Positions 34,101 to 37,645 of a DNA stretch of 37,645 bases are shown piece by piece. The stretch spans positions 1 through 37,645 of the forward strand of contig JBOFHT010000097.1 of NCBI GenBank assembly GCA_051649785.1, given 5' to 3'. Source of the stretch: JBOFHT01 sp051649785. Lineage in GTDB: Archaea > Methanobacteriota > Methanobacteria > Methanobacteriales > Methanobacteriaceae. Numbering within the stretch: the first letter of the stretch is position 1; each line of letters starts with the position of its first letter. The position numbers and the translations under genes are program-made. Under the pieces are notes generated by a model. The model made no database searches. It had not been told where the DNA came from and saw only the letters and a list, made by a program, of their open reading frames with translations.

Positions 34101-36986
34101 ATTTACTAAGTAATAGAGAATAAAGCTACCATTAATATTAGTTGTAACATTATAACTAAATCCATTAACTATTATAGTCACATTTTCATTAGCTATAACT
34201 TGTCCGTACTCATCAACTAATGTTCCAGTTATATTTATATTATTACCAATTTTAGTGTTATTTATATTATCTACAATAATAGTAGTGTTTATTCTTGAAG
34301 CCAAAAATGTGGTACTATTAGATGATGATGAATAAGTTCCATTACCTCCGAAATAAACAAAAACTGTTATAGTTCCAGTTGAGTTAACTAGATAATTTAA
34401 GGTAAATCCACCTGTTGAGTTTGTTTGGACTAAATAATTGAAACCATTAATTGTAATTGTAATATTTGCATTAGCTATTGGCTGATTATATTCATCAAAA
34501 AGATTTCCTGTTATTGATGTTATATTTCCAATATGTGTGTTAGAAATATTATTAATAGTGATTTTTGTGTTAATATGTAAACCATTAAATGAACTTGTAT
34601 TAGAAGAAGCATTGAACCTTTCATTTCCTGAAAATTGAGCAAATACAGCTATTATTCCACTAGTATTTACTATGTAAGTTACATTGAATTTACCATTTAA
34701 ATCAGTAGTTACAGAATATAAGAATCCATTAACTAATATATTCACAGTTAGATTAGCTAAAGGATTACTATTTGAATCAAGCAATGTACCATTTATTATA
34801 ACTGTTTTTCCGATTTGAGTATCTGGAATAGGATCTATTATTATAGAAGTATTAGTAGGTATTACATTAAATGATGTGATATTAGAACTAGCTAAAAAGT
34901 CATCAGTTCCATAAAATTCCCCAATAACATATATTGTTCCAGTATCATTAACAGTATAAGCTAGAGAAAACGAACCATTACTTGCAGTTACAATAGTATA
35001 TGTAAATCCATTTATAGTTAAATTAACAGATGCTCCTGAAATTGGATCTCCATTACCATCAACTAATGTTCCAGTTATATTTATATTGCCCCCATAAGGA
35101 GTATTAGGAATAGAATCAAAAATCAAGCTAGTATTAGATTTTATAAATTCAGAAATTGACTTATTCCAATTATCAACTTTAAAAGTAAATGTTATGTTTC
35201 CAGAGTTTCCATTTAAAGGAATACTTATTAGATCAGAAACATTGGCTGAGAAATTTCCATTATAAAAATTAGGGCTAGTAATAGCATTACCATAAAAAAT
35301 AGGAAGCTTACTAGCATTAAAACTCCCACTATTATTTAATTTTATTGTGTAGTTAAAATTAGCTATACTAGAAGAAGCATTATCAAATATTACATCAACT
35401 ACAAAATAATTTGTAATTTTATTAAGGGCAAATGTATTAGCTACAGGTAATTTATTATCTCCCCACCAATTATAGCTAAGACTGGCATTTGTAAGAGCAG
35501 TATAAGAATAAACAACATAACCATTAGGTGATCCTGTGTTGTTATAGAAACGGTTGTAATTTATTTCTACAGGATGATTACCCCAAATAAGTATTGTATT
35601 ACTAGATTCTGGAACTATACTTTGAGTAACATAATTATTTACAAAATTACATCCATAAACAAAGAGTCCAGAACTAGATAAAACAGAATAAGAACCTATA
35701 GCACCTCCACGTAAATATGCACTATTATTTGTGAAGTTTGAATTTGTTACTGTGACAACTCCAGTCTCACTATAAATAGCACCACCTTCAGCACTTGCTT
35801 CATTTCCTGCAAAATTACTAGTAAAAACCGAGTCATTTATATTTAATTTAGCTAAATCAGAAACACGAAAAGCTCCACCATCAATATAACAGCTATTATT
35901 TGTGAAAATACAGTTTCTTACATTAATTGTGTTTGAACCGATATCATGATTCATAACACCTCCAAAAGCCAAAGTTGCTTTATTTCCAGTGAAATTAGAT
36001 CCAATAATCGTTGTATTTATTTGATTAGTTTCAATTGCTCCACTATAAGTAGCTGTATTATTCTTAAAGCTTGAATTTTCTATATAAAGAAGACTTCCAT
36101 AATACATACTAATAGCTCCTCCATAAGCAGCATTAGCAGTATTATTATTAAATGTACAGTTTATTACTGTAAGATTAATTTTACTAGCTACATTTACACC
36201 ATATAAGTAAATTGCTCCTCCTTCAAGAGTTGCATAATTATTTATGAAAGTACAATTATTTAGACTTATATTTAGAATATTAGTACCTAATGAATATATA
36301 ACTGCACCACTCCCAGTAATTTGGGCATTAGTGAAAATTATATTTTTAATTTGCAGATTAACATTATTTCCAACAGTTATAATTCTTTGACTAGTATTTC
36401 CATTTATAATAACATCATTAAGAGCTGTGACCCCTACTATTGTCACATTTTTATTAATAGTTAGTCCAACATTTCCAGTTCCAGAATAAGTTCCCTCTAA
36501 AATATATATGGTTCCTCCATTATTTACAGCAGTTAGTGCAGCAGCTATAGTTCTTTTAGCTGTTTCAGGAGTATATCCATTATTACTATCATTACCACTT
36601 ACAGAAACATAAATTTCATCGCCAATAGCAAAAACAGTAATTCCATTAGAAAAACTTGAAATAGGGCTAGAATTGGGAGAAAGAGTAGAATTAGAAATAT
36701 TAAAATTAGAATGGTTATAATAATTGTCAGAAGAAGTATTATTATTATTACTATTATTGGAAAAATGAATATCTATAGTAGATATACTAGAATTAGAATT
36801 ATTTTCAGAATTATTAGAAATATTAGAATCATTTAAAGAACTTGAATTGAAATTAGAGTAATGAATAGAACAATTCAAGTTATCTTCACTAGCATAGGAA
36901 TTTCCAATAAAACTGGCTGATACAAAAATTACTAAAAAAATAGCTAGTAATATAGTTAAGGTTTTTAAAATTTTCAATGTTCTCAC
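28164..36986 (-). CDS. Giant adhesin-like surface protein with beta-helix head and 24 Ig-like repeats
   Basis: The 2,940-codon gene encodes a cell-surface protein. Order: signal peptide (about 1-33), Ser/Asn-rich linker (about 37-115), a parallel beta-helix head (about 120-600) opening with a DUF1565-like EIYVSVSGNDSNNG and carrying CTFxNN and GGAIY motifs typical of polymorphic outer-membrane repeats, 24 Ig-like repeats of about 94 residues (about 616-2895), and a C-terminal membrane helix (ILAILLVLCAIFVIF) with a short basic tail. Repeats 1-21 share the pattern IGxNxxIxGxLxDENxxPI; repeats 22-24 are a second, Big_3-like type. This is the architecture of Methanobrevibacter adhesin-like proteins, thought to bind partner cells or host material. 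The start is GTG 36986; TTG three codons on, with GTGAG before it, is the alternative. Confidence 0.93.
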   Translation of the reverse strand: MRTLKILKTLTILLAIFLVIFVSASFIGNSYASEDNLNCSIHYSNFNSSSLNDSNISNNSENNSNSSISTIDIHFSNNSNNNNTSSDNYYNHSNFNISNSTLSPNSSPISSFSNGITVFAIGDEIYVSVSGNDSNNGYTPETAKRTIAAALTAVNNGGTIYILEGTYSGTGNVGLTINKNVTIVGVTALNDVIINGNTSQRIITVGNNVNLQIKNIIFTNAQITGSGAVIYSLGTNILNISLNNCTFINNYATLEGGAIYLYGVNVASKINLTVINCTFNNNTANAAYGGAISMYYGSLLYIENSSFKNNTATYSGAIETNQINTTIIGSNFTGNKATLAFGGVMNHDIGSNTINVRNCIFTNNSCYIDGGAFRVSDLAKLNINDSVFTSNFAGNEASAEGGAIYSETGVVTVTNSNFTNNSAYLRGGAIGSYSVLSSSGLFVYGCNFVNNYVTQSIVPESSNTILIWGNHPVEINYNRFYNNTGSPNGYVVYSYTALTNASLSYNWWGDNKLPVANTFALNKITNYFVVDVIFDNASSSIANFNYTIKLNNSGSFNASKLPIFYGNAITSPNFYNGNFSANVSDLISIPLNGNSGNITFTFKVDNWNKSISEFIKSNTSLIFDSIPNTPYGGNINITGTLVDGNGDPISGASVNLTINGFTYTIVTASNGSFSLAYTVNDTGTIYVIGEFYGTDDFLASSNITSFNVIPTNTSIIIDPIPDTQIGKTVIINGTLLDSNSNPLANLTVNILVNGFLYSVTTDLNGKFNVTYIVNTSGIIAVFAQFSGNERFNASSNTSSFNGLHINTKITINNISNTHIGNITSITGNLFDEYNQPIANANITITINGFNYLVQTNSTGGFTLNYLVNSTGTITVFVYFGGNGTYSSSSNSTTFLASRINTTIIVDNINNTKIGNNINITGTLVDEYGQVIANENVTIIVNGFSYNVTTNINGSFILYYLVNTTGNIPVLFHFNGNNRYNPSTNITYFNSSKINTVIVVDSIVDTKIGTNVSISGILIDENGNPIANKTITLTINSTSTNISTNISTNVTTDATGKFNYNYTVINSGSINIRFDFNGDDTFNPSTNVTSFNGLKLDTVIVVNGIVDTKIGNSTNISGTLVDENGNPIANKTVTLTINSTSTNISTNISTNVTTDATGKFNYNYTVINSGSINIRFDFNGDNTFNPSTNTTSFNGLKLDTNIIINNIIDTKVGNSTNISGILVDENGNYVGGRVVSLVINGVVVNVTTNGTGGFTYVYTVVSSGSIGVRFDFEGDDTFNPSTNTTSFNGLKIDTNIIINNIIDTKIGTNASINGTLVDENGNPISNKTVTLTINSTSTNISTNVTTDATGKFNYNYTVINSGSINIRFDFNGDNTFNPSTNTTSFNGLKLDTNIIVNNIIDTKIGTNASISGILVDENGNPIINANITIIIANSSYTVTTGIDGNFSLKYPVSFSGSILVIYHYLGNDTYSSSSNITSFNGLKISTMIIADNISTTSVGNNVNITGTLVDENNINISNETIIIILNGVSYNVITNSSGGFILNYAVTSTGAIGVNYIYEGNEIYEASTNFTSFNGIRINTNIVVDAINSTRIGDNVTISGILLDENSNPVSGANVTIVVDGVSWIVVTDSSGIFTLNYTVDRSGIITVIYKYDGNETYNPSSNSTSFEGLKLNTTININNINNTKISNNVNISGILLDENNNPISNGTITIIINGIATNVTTNNTGGFNYEYTVNTTGHILVTYEYSGNNTFNPSFNSTSFEGLKLNTTININNITNTRIGDNVTINGTLVDENNNPITGANVTIVIDGISGIVITDSSGIFTLNYTVIRSGIITVIYKYDGNDTFNPSSNSSSFEGLKLNTTININNITNTRIGDNVTINGTLVDENSNPVSGANVTIVIDGISWVVVTDSSGIFTLNYTVDRSGIITVIYKYDGNETYNPSSNSTNFEGLKLNTTINITNITNTKIGNNVTISGVLVDENNNPIPNGIITIIINGIATNVTTNNTGGFNYEYIVNTTGYIFVTYEYNGNETFNPSSNSTSFEGLKLNTTIIIDSINSTRIGDNVNISGVLVDENNNPIVGANVTIVVDGVSWVVVTDSSGSFVLNYLVSQSGVLSVIYQYAGNDTFNSSCNNSSFKGLKLNSQITFEDINYTKIGNIVNITGFLIDENHDAIVNANVTVSINGTSYTVKTDANGKFNLSYTVISAETITILFEYNGNETYNPSTNCTSLTGLKLDTNIIIDNINDSRIGNNVNITGILLDENGNFIPNVNITININGIVTVATTNSTGGFKYEYIVTNSDIINVRIDYGGNDIYNPTTNITSFNGLKLNTTIEIDTINNSKYNNTTVISGRLIDEDGNPIANALIELYIMGNHINSTFTDINGRFSFNYLVSMVGDINAVIIYNGNNTFESSANESSFTGLRLDTAIIFDPINNTKINNSAIISGKIVDEYNRPVNNVQINVFVNGFLYTGFTDENGRFSFSHPVSSPITINVIGTFLGTDIFAPSTNSTYFMGLPLDTTIIFDSISNATINDTIIINGTIIDENNNPMANVNITVTINGTDYVLLTDNMGKFSISYFVSTETGIFNVYGVFEGNMYYAYSYNSTSFIVNKIPTNLNVSNVSGTVGDKVNLTATLTTSNGSFLVNKEIIFYIKINGSYVLIGTNITDANGVATLEYIPNKGGSYDIYGVFLEDDLYSSSNSTGLAVFTVGKTDIIVGNVSGSVRGSIDLTAKLTDMGANPLPNKTIDFYVDGKYVGSNVTSENGIARYNYIISSAGNHTISAIFKGDMYADPSNGTGNGKFTQGKTNLEIAKIKGKIGDVVYLVAKLTDKNSKPLSNKKIRFYINGNYIGSAVTNKNGIARLKYIITKERFTVKTIFEGDSNYLESEDIRKFVVSKKNSTPNIIPNTNVGMKKTGIPILAILLVLCAIFVIFRKKSLRL
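28300..35140 (-). repeat. Tandem array of 24 Ig-like repeats in the adhesin
   Basis: Each unit is about 285 bp. Neighbouring units vary from distant to almost identical in DNA. Units 5, 6 and 8 (around 33.7-34.0, 33.4-33.7 and 32.8-33.1 kb) share about 120 bp with only one or two differences. Units 11-16 (about 30.6-32.3 kb) form two alternating subtypes: one with ANVTIVxDGxSW, the other with TIIINGIATNVTTN. This indicates recent duplication or gene conversion. Confidence 0.85.
33538..33573 (-). repeat. 12-bp in-frame minisatellite in Ig repeats
   Basis: Units TTAGTAGAAATG, TTAGTAGAAATA and TTAGTAGATGTA stand in tandem (encoding Ser-Thr-Asn-Ile/Val steps). The same three-unit array is at 33844-33879 (Ig unit 5), and a two-unit version at 32962-32985 (Ig unit 8). 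Copy number therefore already differs between sister repeats. Confidence 0.85.
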
Positions 36987-37010
36987 ATCTTAAATGGAAC
37001 TATGTCCAAT

Positions 37011-37034
37011 TAATCAAATAATTAATCAAATAAT
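37011..37034 (-). repeat. Perfect 12-bp tandem duplication in the adhesin leader
   Basis: TAATCAAATAAT occurs twice with no gap, 25-48 bp upstream of the adhesin start codon, so within the likely 5' untranslated region. It may be a regulator site or slippage product. Confidence 0.6.
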
Positions 37035-37073
37035 TATACTAAATCTTAACTAAATTTAATAAATTCTTAAGTT

Positions 37074-37085
37074 GACAGAATTGTC
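37074..37085 (-). promoter_or_regulatory. GACA-N4-TGTC dyad near the adhesin transcription start
   Basis: The dyad GACAGAATTGTC is flanked by CTTAA on both sides (37066-37070 and 37085-37089). It lies about 25 bp downstream of the TATA tract on the minus strand, where an archaeal repressor would block transcription start. No regulator gene is nearby. Confidence 0.4.
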
Positions 37086-37101
37086 TTAAATGAAAAAACT
37101 T

Positions 37102-37118
37102 TATATATATATATATAT
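37102..37118 (-). promoter_or_regulatory. (TA)8 tract, likely TATA box of the adhesin gene
   Basis: An uninterrupted TA dinucleotide run of 17 bases is the best TATA-box candidate for the minus-strand adhesin gene, implying a leader of roughly 90-100 bases. As a simple repeat it may vary in length. Confidence 0.5.
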
Positions 37119-37390
37119 GGTTTAATCGTTGTAGTTTAATATTATTATTTTACTAGTAAGTCCATATGGTTTAATTATAGTACTTAATTGATGAAGCACA
37201 TTCTATTATCTTAACTATATATATTATATATACTCATATATAAATATTAGGTATATAAAGGGACTGTCAAAATAATAGTTACTAGAAAAATTATTTTGTT
37301 AAAATATAAATTAATGTCAGATTAATCTTAAAAAATTTATTTTAAAATTCAAAACTAGATGTCTTAATAAAAATTTAAATTTGTAAACAA
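37119..37390. other. Intergenic region between the two adhesin-like genes
   Basis: No gene is seen. GGGACTGTCAAAA (37260-37272), which resembles the outer end of many insertion sequences, runs into a 9-bp inverted repeat: CAAAATAAT at 37268-37276 and ATTATTTTG at 37290-37298. The matching far end was not found. Confidence 0.4.
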
Positions 37391-37445
37391 TGAAAAAAAT
37401 AAAAAGAGTTGGAGTTTTGACCAAAACTTTTAAAAAAGTAAAAAA
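37391..37445 (-). terminator. T-rich terminator with dyad after the truncated adhesin gene
   Basis: On the minus strand, starting about 20 bp after the stop codon, there are several T runs and between them the dyad AGTTTTGACCAAAACT (37413-37428, plus-strand reading). T runs are the main archaeal termination signal. Confidence 0.55.
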
Positions 37446-37465
37446 GGGTTAAGGATGGTTTGTTG

Positions 37466-37645
37466 TTATAGTTTTATTTTTGTGGTTTTGTTTGTTTTTT
37501 TGTATAGTTTGTCTCCTGTGAATATTGCTTTTACTGGCATTTTTCCGTGTTTTTTTGTGTATTTGAATAGTGCTATTCCTTTGTTGTTTGTTTTTGTTTT
37601 TCCTATGTATTTTCCTTTGATGTAGATTTTTATTATTTTGTTTTT
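37466..37645 (-). CDS. Adhesin-like protein, C-terminal Ig-like domain (5' part outside the window)
   Basis: A minus-strand frame is open from the window edge to TAA at 37466-37468 and gives the last 59 residues of a longer protein. IKIYIKGKYIGKTKTNNKGI and the later AIFTGDKLYKKT match the second-type (Big_3-like) Ig repeats at the end of the neighbouring giant adhesin (compare IRFYINGNYIGSAVTNKNGI and TIFEGDSNY there). The domain is extremely basic (19 Lys of 59) and, unlike the neighbour, the protein ends without a membrane helix, so it is probably released or bound by charge. Codon use is odd: none of the 59 codons ends in T, whereas other genes in the window strongly prefer T-ending codons. 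Confidence 0.8.
   Translation of the reverse strand, partial: KNKIIKIYIKGKYIGKTKTNNKGIALFKYTKKHGKMPVKAIFTGDKLYKKTNKTTKIKL

Noticed and set aside
28164..36986. Tandem repeats as a CRISPR array
   Set aside because: Repeats of about 285 bp lie in one continuous open reading frame without spacers; they are protein repeats.

Overview
The window looks like a very AT-rich methanogenic archaeon of the order Methanobacteriales, most like Methanobrevibacter. The reasons are a complete archaeal A1Ao ATP synthase operon in the order H-I-K-E-C-F-A-B-D, an archaeal DnaG-type primase, an archaeal XerA recombinase, a two-hairpin proteolipid, a giant adhesin-like surface protein, and ribosome-binding sites of the GGAGG/GGTGAT type. 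I read the genus from gene content and have not tested it by search.

Layout. 1-2.3 kb: 3' part of a class I fumarase alpha subunit, then a citrate synthase/citryl-CoA lyase family gene. 2.5-9.6 kb: mostly single-gene units, namely a DedA membrane protein, a nitroreductase behind an inverted-repeat-rich leader, a GyrI-like protein, two small or exported membrane proteins and a MATE transporter on the minus strand, then a small membrane protein, a cupin and an SdpI-like membrane protein. 9.9-19.8 kb: the ATP synthase operon, followed by a DUF22-like gene and a 49-residue membrane protein with a TTG start that is easily missed. 20.2-26.5 kb (all minus): an ATP-grasp ligase, tRNA-Gln(UUG), a DUF1284 protein, the biotin transporter BioY, XerA and DnaG. 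26.5-28.1 kb: a long non-coding stretch whose distal third holds a decayed minus-strand gene. 28.2-37.0 kb: one 2,940-codon adhesin-like gene with signal peptide, beta-helix head, 24 Ig-like repeats and C-terminal membrane anchor. The right edge cuts a second adhesin-like gene with strikingly different codon use.

How it fits together. The ATP synthase drives energy conservation, and its c-subunit carries residues consistent with Na+ coupling. BioY imports biotin. XerA and DnaG belong to chromosome maintenance. The two tandem adhesin-like genes belong to the cell surface, and repeat structure, a (TA)n promoter tract and a 12-bp in-frame minisatellite make that locus the most plastic part of the window.

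Themes worth a second look: Asn-rich, trinucleotide-encoded inserts in three otherwise ordinary enzymes (citrate synthase-like, ATP-grasp, XerA); AT-rich perfect palindromes just after stop codons; the alternative inverted-repeat pairings before the nitroreductase; and the relic gene at 27.5-28.1 kb. I found no CRISPR array, rRNA or intact insertion sequence, and no clear new multi-gene system.
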